Assembly (NCBI GenBank): GCA_028704385.1
Contig: JAQVLA010000004.1
Coordinates: forward strand, 62,001 to 126,000
DNA from: Bacteroidales bacterium
GTDB taxonomy: Bacteria > Bacteroidota > Bacteroidia > Bacteroidales > F082
Reading direction: 5' to 3'
Length of the DNA stretch: 64,000 nucleotides
The notes under the pieces were generated by a model, which searched no databases, was not told the origin of the DNA, and saw nothing but the letters and a program-made list of their open reading frames with translations. Positions 44,201 to 53,235 of the stretch are shown piece by piece. Both the position numbers and the translations under genes were made by a program. The first letter of the stretch is position 1, and the number at the start of each line of letters is the position of its first letter.

Positions 44201-45045
44201 GTTGTGCTAAGTTCCCAGTTCGAGCCATTCCAAAAGTAGTGATTGCTACCTGATGCCGGCCCTTCACCTCTGTCGTTTCCGGCCGATTTCACGATCAGGT
44301 AATTGGGGGCATTGTGCGCAATCTCATCCCAGGCGTTGGCAAAACTATCATAAAATCCCCAGTTATAATCTTCTGTTTCACTGATTAATGTATTTCCATA
44401 CCAGTACCAGTTATAGCCGTCGTTGTACCACCCGGTAATCTGGCCATAGCTGTGCTGTGACACTTTCATGCCGCCGACAGCTTCAGTAGCCATTTCTGAA
44501 GCATCATTATCCCAGTCGTAAGCTGATAAGCTTGCTGCAGGCGACATTCCCTTTGCCAAATCCCATACTCCGGAGGCTATCATCGTTCCTGCCACATGGG
44601 TAGAATGCCAATGTGTTGAAGCAGGACTATCTCCTTGTGTAACCCTTCCTGTTAGTTCTTGGTGTGTGCCTAACACTGCTCCACCATCCCATATGCCTAA
44701 TGTTTGCCCCGCTCCACTTAAAGTCAGACCGGCAGCACCACCAGTGTACAACTCATCAGAGTTGATGAGTGCAGCGCCCTCGGCGTTGAAAGTGGTGTAA
44801 TACATCGGCATGCCGTTTTCGTCCAGACGCATCAGCTCGGTGATACGGCCGTTTTTGTCTTCGATGCGAACAGGCCAACCCTTTTCGTTAGCCACCTGCA
44901 CCGCTTCGGCTTTTTCGGCCTGAGATTTTTGCTTGAGTTGCGAAGCAAGATACTGCAAACGTACTATTTGCTCCGGACTTTGCGCTTGAAGCATAGTAAT
45001 ACTTCCTGCAAAGAATAATGCAAGTATCCAAAGTTTCTTAGTCAT
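41212..45045 (-). CDS. Subtilisin-like (S8) serine protease with T9SS sorting domain
   Basis: A 1277-residue secreted protease. Signal peptide to about 21 (MLQAQ). The peptidase S8 domain (about 105-425) has catalytic Asp120 (GIWDGG), His150 (STHVAGT), the oxyanion Asn257 (SAGND) and Ser360 (NGTSMSGPM). A beta-sandwich follows, as in KP-43-type subtilases, then several beta-rich regions (about 560-1150). The end (about 1210-1277: LFLSHFADAPAQLEVFDLQG, VLIVRLSSNLSVTNQKVVIR) is a T9SS type A sorting domain. It probably shares a transcript with the small sorting-tail gene 11 nt downstream. Confidence 0.92.
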   Translation of the reverse strand: MTKKLWILALFFAGSITMLQAQSPEQIVRLQYLASQLKQKSQAEKAEAVQVANEKGWPVRIEDKNGRITELMRLDENGMPMYYTTFNAEGAALINSDELYTGGAAGLTLSGAGQTLGIWDGGAVLGTHQELTGRVTQGDSPASTHWHSTHVAGTMIASGVWDLAKGMSPAASLSAYDWDNDASEMATEAVGGMKVSQHSYGQITGWYNDGYNWYWYGNTLISETEDYNWGFYDSFANAWDEIAHNAPNYLIVKSAGNDRGEGPASGSNHYFWNGSNWELSTTSRDLDGGASGFDCIGHRGVGKNIMTVGAVSAASAMSSFSGWGPTDDGRIKPDIVAKGVTVLSTHSAGIDQYANSNGTSMSGPMVSGSIGLLLEHQENLHPGVALRSATMKGLILHTATDLGNAGPDYIYGWGLMNTEAAAAIMTDQVASPVHIYENTLADGQSVNMKVKATGNAPLKATIIWNDVPGTPVAIALDPPDLMLVNDLDMRLTDAGGTISSPYILDPANPANVATTGDNFRDNIEVINIASPVAGAIYTLTINHKGTLSSPQNYSLIITGNEDFDYTYLFNASDNSSNYGGSWTNGSNEGNGFGNWVLSSGTNGGFAGHFTGDPSIAGITGMTNPSFGLYANPDDNGNYANADRTFAGPLSIGSTFSVDWAVNWDSNGEGNKGINLYTEGTSGAQIININMGGSSAITINGNPMFNNYGTNLMTLNFEYVSNGNLRVYGTGRDGSETYDQTIAVAGAPDAVRFYASGLASGDQRQPYFNNLSITTNFSNVAANTDAIAVGDLTIDANLTLDNLLIENGNSVTIEPTKSLTVIATTDNQAGTAALFLQSDATGTASLLHNTADVDMTIQRYLSGDANTANAKYHTVSVPLTAGSNPQTGLFMGSYLYRFDFAIQDYVSMGTSTTTPLEVDEGYLLYYPNDNITYDFAGKANNGNFATAVEYGVPFNYNLVPNPYPSAIDWDAASGWTKTNMNNAIYIYNTAQSTGNGEDINVVWASYVNGTGANGGSRYIPAGQAFFVQSNAAAPALSMTNEVRVHNSQAFYKNTTEETETLRLFAHSGDFTDEIVVRYLPESSIDFDGQYDALKFKNWNTAPNIYSLTPDKTELSINSIPYSAETYVMEVGFERGEAGEAVIEVQGMESFGDWVTIFLEDLLTGVRIDLREQNSYRFIHETDNDPLRFTLWFMGVTSTDELSNANDIRIWSAEQMLFLSHFADAPAQLEVFDLQGRLLYSKKLNGTGSTSVSELPLDQVLIVRLSSNLSVTNQKVVIR

Positions 45046-45112
45046 GAGGAAAAATGTTTATTTGATTAAGATGTAAAGATACAATAATTGAACAAAATGG
45101 ATTTTTTTTACC

Positions 45113-45440
45113 CTATACTTCTTTTTGCTCTTTCCACTCCTTGTAAACTTTCCTACCGCCATAGGCAGCACCCAGTGCCAATAAAATGCCCAGACCACCG
45201 CCAATGGGAGCTGTATTACCAGCAGGCTGATTGGTGCTTCCGCCATGTCCGTAAGGTGGTGGCGGAGGTGCTCCTTGCCAGTGTAAGATTATTAACAGGA
45301 GGATTAGTCCAATCGTTCCAGGCTCCTGGCATGTTGAGGCCTTCCGGCTCAAAAATCTGGGATTGAAGTCCGGAAGGATAAATTCCTGTGAGTAAAAAGC
45401 CTGTCAGGAAAAGGGTCAACAAAAAAATATAGTTTCTCAT
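45113..45440 (-). pseudogene. Broken gene: carbohydrate-module N-terminus and PID-CTERM-like C-terminus in different frames
   Basis: From the ATG at 45440 one frame encodes a signal peptide and QIFEPEGLNMPGAWNDWT, closely like the mature start of the 1522-residue neighbour (QIYEPDGLRMPGDWNSWT), then turns to unrelated residues and stops at 45216. A second frame (ending 45113) encodes GAPPPPPYGHGGSTNQPAG and then NTAPIGGGLGILLALGAAYGG RKVY, a tail paralogous to the 40964 gene. The two frames differ by one base and the whole middle domain is missing, which fits an internal deletion plus frameshift. A real short gene using only one frame is less likely. Confidence 0.7.
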
Positions 45441-45469
45441 TATGGATGGTGTTATGATGATTCTTTGTT

Positions 45470-48400
45470 TTATTGCTTGATAAATCTTTTTGTTATCATT
45501 TGATTGTTAGTAATGATATGTAAAATATAGATCCCTGGCTCCAGGCCGGTAAGGTTCATCATTAGTGTGTTTTCGCTGGCCAGAAACTCATTGATGATTT
45601 TTCCTTGTGCGTCAGTCAAAATGATGTTTGCTTCCACGGTAATGTTTGATTTCAGGAAGATGCTGTTTTTTGCCGGATTAGGATAAAGATTGAATTCAAG
45701 TTTGTTTTCTGCCAGGCCAACATAAGTAATCACATAAGTTGTATCACCTGTGATAGTTCCATCTGGAGTGATATTCACTTCCAGATTTGGCCCTTCGATC
45801 AGCCATATGCCATCGGGAGTGCCGTCATCCTCTATCACACCCCATTCGTATGATCCCGGCAATATGTCGAGGGTGAGTGTCCATTCGTTGCCGTTTTGTT
45901 GCATGGGAATGGTTTCCCAATTGGTCATTTCGCCTTTGAGTTTGATATTGGAATACAATCCGGTAGCATCAGTCACAGTGAAGGTTACGGGATAGCTTAC
46001 TACCTCATTGACTACGATCAGCTGCCCAGAGACATAGTTTTCTCCGTCCCAGAAACCTCCTCCTGCATCAGAATAACCTCCGTAAACAAATTCCTGATCG
46101 AGGTATTGGAAGCGGGAGGCATAATAATAGTTGCCTTCATCGGTGAGGACAGCCCCCAGGTTGGCCATAAACTCATCGTTATTTCCCACGGATTGACCAA
46201 AGTCGGCAGCGATCCAATTGGTCCAACCGGCAGGGTCGCTATCTTCATCCGACCAGCCAATCCAGCTCTGCAGGCCTTCTGTTTCTGTGCCGCTTCCGGT
46301 AATATTTTCGATCCAGGCCTGCCCATAAGTGATGAACTCCTCTTCGGGTTCTATTACACCATCAGGAGGCCATTGCAGGTTAGCCCATCCGATCTCCGGA
46401 TCAGGTGTATCCTCAGAGACTGTCAGCACACCGGAAACATTATCCACACCATCCCAGAAGCCACCTCCGGAAGCTGAATAACCACCGTAAACAAACTCCT
46501 GATCTTCGTATTGGAAACGAGTAGCATAATAGAACGTTCCGGTCGAAGCCATCTCTGCTCCCAGATCAGCCACGAATTCATCATTGTTTCCCACTGCAGT
46601 ATTAAAGTCAGCAGGAATCCACATCGTCCAGGTGGCAGGATCCGTATTGCCGGTCGAATAACCAATCCAGGCCTGTAAACCCTCTGTAGCTGTTCCAGAA
46701 CCCGTTAATCCGTCAATCCAAACCTGTCCGTACGCATCATATTGTTGCAAAGGTGCGATTGTTCCCGAAGGCGGCCATTGCAAGTTGGCAAAGCTAATCT
46801 CCGGGTCAGGCACTTCCTCGTTAACCGTCAGCACACCCGACACATTATTTACGCCATCCCAGAAACCACCGTCAAAGCCGCCGTAAATAAATGCACCACC
46901 ATCCAACAGGAACCGTGAAGCATAATAATAAGTGCCGGCCTCAGTGATATCACTGCCAATTTCGGCCAGATATTCCGGACGGGAAGTAAAGCCTGAAATG
47001 CCATTGTAATCCGCTTCAAGCCAGTTAGTCCAGTTAGCAGGATCCGTGTCATCGTCAGAATATCCAATCCAAACCGTCATGCCGATATAGCCAGTATCGT
47101 TCAAGTCCACGCCTGTAGCTTCGACCTGTGCATACACTTCCACGCTGCCACCAATAAGAATTGAAGCGGATCCCGGGAACTGTAAATTGGCAAAAGTGAT
47201 CTCCGGATCAGGCGGTGTCACACTTACTGTTAAAACTCCACTTACATTGTCGTTGCCATCCCAGAAACCACCATCAAAGCCACCATACACATAATCCTGT
47301 TCCAGGTATTTAAAACGGGAAGCATAATAGAAAGTGCCTTCAGCCGTCATTTCAGCCCCCAGATCCAACACAAACTCATCATTATTGCCTTGTGCCGAAC
47401 TGAAATCAGCTGCCACCCAGTTTGTCCAGGTGGAGGGGTCGGTATCATCTGATGAATATCCTATCCAGGCCTGCAGGTCAGCCGTAGCCGATCCTGAGCC
47501 TGTTATATTTTCAATGTTAACCTGACTGTAAACGTTAAACTGCTGCAGCGGTTCGATATTCCCCGAAGCCGGCCATTGGAGGTTAGCCCAACCGATCACC
47601 GGATCGACAGCAGCAGAAATGGTGTAACTCACATCCCCTGAAACAGTTCCATTCCCTGCGATGGTCACAGACAAATTTGGTCCAACGATTAGCCAGATGC
47701 CGTCATCCGAACCATCATTTTCAATGGCTCCCCATTCATAAGTACCGGCAGGAATATCCAGTGAGAGCGTCCAGGTAAAGTCAGGGCCTTCCGTCATGGG
47801 AACCGTTTCCCAATTGGTCATTGAACCTTTAAATTCAATGGCCTGATAAGACTCGGTTTCATCAATAACGGTAAACAGCACCGGGAAAGTCTCAATGACC
47901 TCTGCTACCGTAAGTACGCCAGACACATTATTGGTTCCGTCCCAGAAACCACCATCAAAGCCACCATACACATAATCCTGTTCCAGGTATTTAAAACGGG
48001 AAGCATAATAGAAAGTGCCTTCAGCCGTCATTTCAGCCCCCAGATCCAACACAAACTCATCATTATTGCCTTGTGCCGAACTGAAATCAGCTGCCACCCA
48101 GTTTGTCCAGGTGGAGGGGTCGGTATCATCTGATGAATATCCTATCCAGGCCTGCAGGTCAGCCGTAGCCGATCCTGAGCCTGTTATATTTTCAATGTTA
48201 ACCTGACTGTAAACGTTAAACTGCTGCAGCGGTTCGATATTCCCCGAAGCCGGCCATTGGAGGTTAGCCCAACCGATCACCGGATCGACAGCAGCAGAAA
48301 TGGTGTAACTCACATCCCCTGAAACAGTTCCATTCCCTGCGATGGTCACAGACAAATTTGGTCCAACGATTAGCCAGATGCCGTCATCCGAACCATCATT

Positions 48401-50038
48401 TTCAATGGCTCCCCATTCATAAGTACCGGCAGGAATATCCAGTGAGAGCGTCCAGGTAAAGTCAGGGCCTTCCGTCATGGGAACCGTTTCCCAATTGGTC
48501 ATTGAACCTTTAAATTCAATGGCCTGATAAGACTCGGTTTCATCAATAACGGTAAACAGCACTGGGAAAGTCTCAATGACCTCTGCTACCGTAAGTACGC
48601 CAGACACATTATTGGTTCCGTCCCAGAAACCACCATCAAAGCCACCATATACAAAACTACCCTCCTCAGGCTGGAAGCGGGAAGCATAATAATAAGTTCC
48701 GGCAGCAGAAATTTCAACGCCCAGATCAGCCATATATTCATCATTGTTGCCCTGATCACTGTTGTAGGAGGCTTCAATCCAGTCAGTCCAGTTAGCAGGA
48801 TCCGTATCTTCTGTTGAAAAGCCAATCCATGCAGTAATGCCTGTCCCCTGTCCGGCCTGATCAGTTACGCCCTCACTATAAACCCGTGCATACACATTAT
48901 AAGCATCTTCGATAGAAATATTTCCGTTTTCAGGCCATTGCAAATTAGCCCATGCAATCACGATCTCAGCCTCTGTTACGGTCACCGTCCAAACCTTTTC
49001 AGTATTATCTTCAGCAGTAACCGTATATTCCACCGGAGCAGAAAAGTCCTGTGCCACACCACTTGCCGGATCAATAGAAGACCCCTCCGAAATGGCGATG
49101 GTAGGCGTAAGACTACTAAGGTCAGTACCATTCGCTACTTCAATAGAAACGGTTGCTTCCGCCGAATTGATCACCGCAGCAGCTGTTTGCTCAGTCAAAG
49201 TGAAAGTCAGGATTTCGGCATCGCTGCTCAGTCCGGCTACTGAGAAGCTGTAATTGCTTCCACCGTTGTTGTTAAGTTTTATTGTATAAAGATCATAGTC
49301 TACAGTAATTTCACTAACAGTAGAACTAAACGCATAATAGCTAACAGTTTTTCCGGCATCTTGTCCGGGAATGCTTGCTGTGCCACTGCTTCCTGTCATG
49401 GAGAATGCCAAAAGGCTGGAAGTACCCCAGTTATCTGTGGTGTAGCGCAAGTAAAAAATCTCTTCTGTTGATGGATTAGCGCTTAATGTAAGGGTAACTT
49501 CAGCAGCTTCATTTTGGACAATATCAGCCGGAACACTTAAGCTGTTTAGCTCAACAGGCTCAGCAGATGTTTCCATGAAAATGGCCCTGGTATCTCCATA
49601 ACCGGAATCTTCATATACTATCGTGTACCAGTTTCCATTGATAAGGCTGACGCTGTTATTTCCATAATCACCAAATTGAAAGTTGTTTAAGGCATCCAGC
49701 GAAACGGCAGCATTACCTGTCCATTGATTTCCCCAGTCATTTTCAAAACTGGTGCTCACAAATTTGAATTCCTGCACTCCTGAAGTTCCGGTGTATTCAA
49801 AACTTGTCTGCCAGCGGGCAGTTCCGGTATTCACTTTGGAAAGGTCGAAGGGACCACCCATATTAAGGTTATTTGTCCAGCTATTCCAATCACCGGGCAT
49901 TCGCAAGCCATCAGGTTCATAAATCTGTCCAAATCCCTTTATTGAGCTAAAAATCAGAAGAAACAATACCAGAAAACTGATGGAAAAAATGCGTGCGCAA
50001 AAGGGCAAAATAGCCTGATAGAGTCTACTTTTTCTCAT
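45470..50038 (-). CDS. Giant modular secreted protein with T9SS sorting domain
   Basis: A 1522-residue protein. The start is the ATG at 50038 (MRKSRLYQ), which gives a signal peptide ending KGFGQ. An N-terminal domain (QIYEPDGLRMPGDWNSW) and a cadherin-like region (about 255-365) precede six copies of a module of about 120 residues that starts (W/F)ANLQ(W/F)P and ends YVYGGFDGGFWDG. Three starch-binding-like modules (FKGSMTNWETVPM, AGTYEWGAIENDG) are interspersed. A type A T9SS domain ends it (FNLYPNPAKNSIFLKS, GLEPGIYILHII). A glycan-binding surface role is inferred. Modules 2 and 3 are near identical because of a 681-bp duplication. Confidence 0.85.
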   Translation of the reverse strand: MRKSRLYQAILPFCARIFSISFLVLFLLIFSSIKGFGQIYEPDGLRMPGDWNSWTNNLNMGGPFDLSKVNTGTARWQTSFEYTGTSGVQEFKFVSTSFENDWGNQWTGNAAVSLDALNNFQFGDYGNNSVSLINGNWYTIVYEDSGYGDTRAIFMETSAEPVELNSLSVPADIVQNEAAEVTLTLSANPSTEEIFYLRYTTDNWGTSSLLAFSMTGSSGTASIPGQDAGKTVSYYAFSSTVSEITVDYDLYTIKLNNNGGSNYSFSVAGLSSDAEILTFTLTEQTAAAVINSAEATVSIEVANGTDLSSLTPTIAISEGSSIDPASGVAQDFSAPVEYTVTAEDNTEKVWTVTVTEAEIVIAWANLQWPENGNISIEDAYNVYARVYSEGVTDQAGQGTGITAWIGFSTEDTDPANWTDWIEASYNSDQGNNDEYMADLGVEISAAGTYYYASRFQPEEGSFVYGGFDGGFWDGTNNVSGVLTVAEVIETFPVLFTVIDETESYQAIEFKGSMTNWETVPMTEGPDFTWTLSLDIPAGTYEWGAIENDGSDDGIWLIVGPNLSVTIAGNGTVSGDVSYTISAAVDPVIGWANLQWPASGNIEPLQQFNVYSQVNIENITGSGSATADLQAWIGYSSDDTDPSTWTNWVAADFSSAQGNNDEFVLDLGAEMTAEGTFYYASRFKYLEQDYVYGGFDGGFWDGTNNVSGVLTVAEVIETFPVLFTVIDETESYQAIEFKGSMTNWETVPMTEGPDFTWTLSLDIPAGTYEWGAIENDGSDDGIWLIVGPNLSVTIAGNGTVSGDVSYTISAAVDPVIGWANLQWPASGNIEPLQQFNVYSQVNIENITGSGSATADLQAWIGYSSDDTDPSTWTNWVAADFSSAQGNNDEFVLDLGAEMTAEGTFYYASRFKYLEQDYVYGGFDGGFWDGNDNVSGVLTVSVTPPDPEITFANLQFPGSASILIGGSVEVYAQVEATGVDLNDTGYIGMTVWIGYSDDDTDPANWTNWLEADYNGISGFTSRPEYLAEIGSDITEAGTYYYASRFLLDGGAFIYGGFDGGFWDGVNNVSGVLTVNEEVPDPEISFANLQWPPSGTIAPLQQYDAYGQVWIDGLTGSGTATEGLQAWIGYSTGNTDPATWTMWIPADFNTAVGNNDEFVADLGAEMASTGTFYYATRFQYEDQEFVYGGYSASGGGFWDGVDNVSGVLTVSEDTPDPEIGWANLQWPPDGVIEPEEEFITYGQAWIENITGSGTETEGLQSWIGWSDEDSDPAGWTNWIAADFGQSVGNNDEFMANLGAVLTDEGNYYYASRFQYLDQEFVYGGYSDAGGGFWDGENYVSGQLIVVNEVVSYPVTFTVTDATGLYSNIKLKGEMTNWETIPMQQNGNEWTLTLDILPGSYEWGVIEDDGTPDGIWLIEGPNLEVNITPDGTITGDTTYVITYVGLAENKLEFNLYPNPAKNSIFLKSNITVEANIILTDAQGKIINEFLASENTLMMNLTGLEPGIYILHIITNNQMITKRFIKQ
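47259..48649 (-). repeat. 681-bp near-perfect tandem duplication inside the giant protein gene
   Basis: Bases 47259-47939 and 47940-48620 agree almost base for base, with one difference seen (CCGGG against CTGGG near 47881/48562), and the period continues to 48649. The length is a multiple of three (227 codons), so the reading frame is kept. Each unit holds one ANLQWP module and one starch-binding-like module. Confidence 0.93.
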
Positions 50039-50106
50039 GATTGTAACGTTGTGTTTGTGGTTTAGCAGGGAGGGGGTTAGCAACCTGCTAATAAATTTAA
50101 TGCTAA

Positions 50107-50114
50107 CAAATTTA
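50107..50114 (-). promoter_or_regulatory. Possible -7 box of the giant protein gene
   Basis: TAAATTTG on the minus strand matches TAnnTTTG, 68 nt before the ATG at 50038. No -33 box is seen. The rest of the 50084-50279 spacer shows no gene. Confidence 0.35.
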
Positions 50115-50279
50115 AATGATTACCCGTTAAATCGGAAGTTATTCAGATAAGTTCTTTAAATTTCATAATGCAATCGATTGTGTAAGTTATTTATTAGCAT
50201 CTGCCTGGATCAGCTGAATGAAAGCTTGCAATGAAAACTGGACAATAATAGGCACGCTGATATACTTAAAAAGCTCTTT

Positions 50280-51530
50280 CTAAAATATACCCAACGGGAC
50301 ATCCTTCGGGAAACAAAGAAAATACTTACTTACTGGATGAGATAAAACGCTGATATTAAGTTGATCGGAGGCCTCAGATATATCTTTGATGCTTCCATCT
50401 TTAAAAAGAATATTAATCCTGGATTGCTGTGGATGATAGGCATGATTGGATGTTTTTCCGATGATCAGTAAATAGCCGGCTTCCTCATGGGTTATTCCAT
50501 ATTGCTTGCAAATTGTCTTTCGCAACTGCTGAAGCTGTTCTTCTTCAAAAGGCCGTTCGGCCATCACCACCCTGAATAATTTACGGTTGACGATTCCGTT
50601 GCTTAATAAACCAAGCACTTTATCAGGATGGCGGCTCCATGATTTGAGCGCAGAGAAAACATCAAAATCATCCAGCAGGCTGTATTGGTAAATGGTCTCG
50701 TCTGTTCTGGCAAAATCCTGTGGTTTGGTTTGTCTGGGCAGGAAATAGTAAAGCGGTTCGGGAGTGGCTGTTTTCAGGCTGTCCGAAATTTCTCGGGCAC
50801 GCAACAGGGCATTCATCAGCATATGCTCGGCACTAAGCACAGTTTTATGCAGATACACCTGCCAATACATCAAACGACGGGCTACAATGAATTTTTCAAT
50901 GGAATAAATACCTTTAGCCTGAATAGCCAACTCATCATTCATCACTTCCAACATAGCCAAAAGCCTGTCGGCATTGATATTGCCTTCGGTAACGCCCGTA
51001 AAAAAACTGTCGCGCTTCAGGTAATCCATCCGATCCATATCCAGCTGGCTCGAAACTAGTTTACTCAAAAACATACGTGGATGTTTACCTTCAAAAATCG
51101 CCTGTGCTTCATCCAATGCTCCTGACAGCTGCTTGTTTAATTGCTGAATAAAAATACGAGACAAGTTTTCGTGATTCACACCTTCGATAATTGTTTTTTC
51201 AAGTGTGTGTGAATAGGGTCCGTGGCCGATATCGTGCAGTAATATTGCGATTGAGGCCGCCTGTTTTTCATTATCACTGATGGCATAGCCTTTATTGCGT
51301 AACAGCTGTATTGCCTGCTGCATCAGGTGCATGGCTCCCAGGCTGTGATGAAAACGGGTGTGCAGTGCTCCCGGATAAACCAGATGGGTGAGCCCAAGTT
51401 GTTTGATTCGTCGTAATCGTTGAAAATAGGGATGTTCGATCAGATCGAAATGCAATTCATCCGGAATGCTTACAAAACCATAAACCGGATCGTTAAATAT
51501 TTTCTTTTTGTTAGCACTGTCAAAGGGCAT
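50280..51530 (-). CDS. HD-domain phosphohydrolase (dNTPase-like)
   Basis: A 416-residue cytosolic HD-superfamily protein of the dGTPase/SAMHD1-like group (COG1078 type). Metal motif: RFHHSLGAMHL, LLHDIGHGPYSH (HD pair) and a later Asp in SSQLDMDRMDYLKRDS. N-terminal DPVYGFVSIPDELHFDLIEHPYFQRLRRIKQLG is the family signature. It probably removes triphosphate from dNTPs or acts on a related nucleotide. The start is the ATG at 51530 (MPFDSANKKK) rather than an upstream codon at 51569, which falls within a hairpin region. Confidence 0.9.
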   Translation of the reverse strand: MPFDSANKKKIFNDPVYGFVSIPDELHFDLIEHPYFQRLRRIKQLGLTHLVYPGALHTRFHHSLGAMHLMQQAIQLLRNKGYAISDNEKQAASIAILLHDIGHGPYSHTLEKTIIEGVNHENLSRIFIQQLNKQLSGALDEAQAIFEGKHPRMFLSKLVSSQLDMDRMDYLKRDSFFTGVTEGNINADRLLAMLEVMNDELAIQAKGIYSIEKFIVARRLMYWQVYLHKTVLSAEHMLMNALLRAREISDSLKTATPEPLYYFLPRQTKPQDFARTDETIYQYSLLDDFDVFSALKSWSRHPDKVLGLLSNGIVNRKLFRVVMAERPFEEEQLQQLRKTICKQYGITHEEAGYLLIIGKTSNHAYHPQQSRINILFKDGSIKDISEASDQLNISVLSHPVSKYFLCFPKDVPLGIF

Positions 51531-51555
51531 AATTATTGTTAATTTTGTACTTATC

Positions 51556-51583
51556 ACGTCAGGAGTCACAATAAAAGTGACGT
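51556..51583 (-). promoter_or_regulatory. Inverted repeat in the leader of the HD gene
   Basis: GTCAC (51565-51569) and GTGAC (51577-51581) pair around 7 nt, and ACGTCA (51556-51561) can alternatively pair with TGACGT (51578-51583). It lies between a minus-strand -7 box (TACTTTTG, 51601-51608) and the start codon, so it would be in the mRNA leader or act as a protein-binding site. Confidence 0.4.
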
Positions 51584-51666
51584 TTCTTGCATTTTAACAA
51601 CAAAAGTAAACTTATCGTCAACATCTTTACCCACTTAAATTGATCAGTATATAAAAATTTAGACTT

Positions 51667-53235
51667 ATGGATAAAATCAGAATTTTATGGGCAGATGATG
51701 AAATTGACGTGTTGAAACCTCACATCCTGTTTCTCGAACAGAAGGGTTATGAAGTGATCGCCATTAACAATGGCGATGAAGCCCTGGATATAATCAATGA
51801 AGAGCATCTCGACATTGTATTTCTGGATGAAAATATGCCCGGACTTTCCGGCATCGAAACATTGGAGAGAATCAAAGCCAGGTATCCAAACCTCCCTGTG
51901 GTGATGATCACCAAAAGTGAAGAAGAATCGATAATGGAAGATGCAATCGGAAGTAATATTGCCGATTACCTGATCAAGCCCGTAAAGCCGAATCAGATTT
52001 TGCTGAGCCTGAAACGTAACCTCGAAAACAGAAAACTGGTCAGCGAAAAATCTACCATGACCTATCAGCAGGAGTTTAGAAACATCGGCATGGAACTGAA
52101 TAATCAACTTAATTTTGAAGAATGGGTTGATATTTTTAAGCGTCTCACACGTTGGGAGTTGGAACTTGAAAAGGCAGCTGATCCGGGCATTATAGAGGTT
52201 CTGAATATGCAAAAAGATGAGGCTAACCTCCAGTTTTCTCGTTTTGTGGAAAAGAATTATGTCAGTTGGCTGAATGATTCTCCGGAGGGTAAACCTGTTT
52301 TGTCTCATACCCTGATACGGGATAAGGTTTTTCCACATCTTGTAAAAAGTCAGCGTCCATTGTTTGTGATCCTGATAGATAATCTGCGCTACGACCAGTG
52401 GAAAGCGATACAACCCATGATTGAAGAATTTTTCAGAGTGGAACGCGATGAAGTGTATTGCAGCATTTTGCCAACTACCACACAATATGCCCGCAATGCG
52501 GTTTTTGCAGGTCTGATGCCGAATGAGATAAGGAAGAAATATCCACAATACTGGACCGATGAAGAAGATGAAGGAACCAAAAACCAGTATGAGGCTGAAC
52601 TATTACAGGAACAACTCAAACGATTTGGTAAGGATATACGCTTTTCGTATCACAAGGTCCTTAACCTGAATGCAGGAAAAAAGCTGGCCGAAAACATGTC
52701 GAACCTGATGAATAACCAGCTTAATGTGATCGTGTACAACTTTGTGGATATGCTTTCACATGCCCGTACCGAAATGGAATTGATCCGCGAACTGGCTGAG
52801 GATGAGGCAGCTTATCGTTCGTTGATGAAATCCTGGTTTGAGCATTCGAGTCTCTTTGATATCTTTAGATTTATTTCACGCAAAGAATCGGAAGTGATAC
52901 TGACAACCGATCATGGGTCGGTATATGTGAAAGATCCGGTAAAAATTCTGGGCGACAGAAATGTCAATACAAACCTGCGATATAAATACGGAAAAAGTCT
53001 GAAATACAATGCTAAAGAAGTTTTTGAGGTCAGAAATCCGGAAGATGTATTCCTGCCTCGTATCAATGTAAGTACAGCTTATGTGTTTGCGCGTTCTGGC
53101 GACTTTTTTGCCTACCCAAACAATTATAATTATTATGTGAATTATTACCGCAACACCTTTCAGCATGGCGGAATTTCCATTTATGAGATGCTGATTCCGG
53201 TTATTCACCTCAAACCAAAAGTGCAAAGAATATGA
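51667..53235 (+). CDS. porX: PorX, response regulator with PglZ domain (T9SS control)
   Basis: A 522-residue protein. The receiver domain (1-120) has the acidic pair Asp10/Asp11, phospho-acceptor Asp54 (VFLDENMPG), Thr82 and Lys104. A helical linker leads to a C-terminal PglZ domain of the alkaline phosphatase superfamily: LIDNLRYDQWK (Asp238), LPTTTQYARNAVFAG (Thr271/272) and TTDHGSVYV. This layout is that of PorX, which with PorY and the sigma factor SigP controls T9SS genes in Porphyromonas and has phosphodiesterase activity. tsaE overlaps its end by 4 nt, a common pairing in Bacteroidota. Confidence 0.95.
   Translation: MDKIRILWADDEIDVLKPHILFLEQKGYEVIAINNGDEALDIINEEHLDIVFLDENMPGLSGIETLERIKARYPNLPVVMITKSEEESIMEDAIGSNIADYLIKPVKPNQILLSLKRNLENRKLVSEKSTMTYQQEFRNIGMELNNQLNFEEWVDIFKRLTRWELELEKAADPGIIEVLNMQKDEANLQFSRFVEKNYVSWLNDSPEGKPVLSHTLIRDKVFPHLVKSQRPLFVILIDNLRYDQWKAIQPMIEEFFRVERDEVYCSILPTTTQYARNAVFAGLMPNEIRKKYPQYWTDEEDEGTKNQYEAELLQEQLKRFGKDIRFSYHKVLNLNAGKKLAENMSNLMNNQLNVIVYNFVDMLSHARTEMELIRELAEDEAAYRSLMKSWFEHSSLFDIFRFISRKESEVILTTDHGSVYVKDPVKILGDRNVNTNLRYKYGKSLKYNAKEVFEVRNPEDVFLPRINVSTAYVFARSGDFFAYPNNYNYYVNYYRNTFQHGGISIYEMLIPVIHLKPKVQRI

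Noticed and set aside
51685..52548. 287-codon open frame on the minus strand opposite porX
   Set aside because: Antisense to the receiver and PglZ domains of porX; no start context and no known motif.
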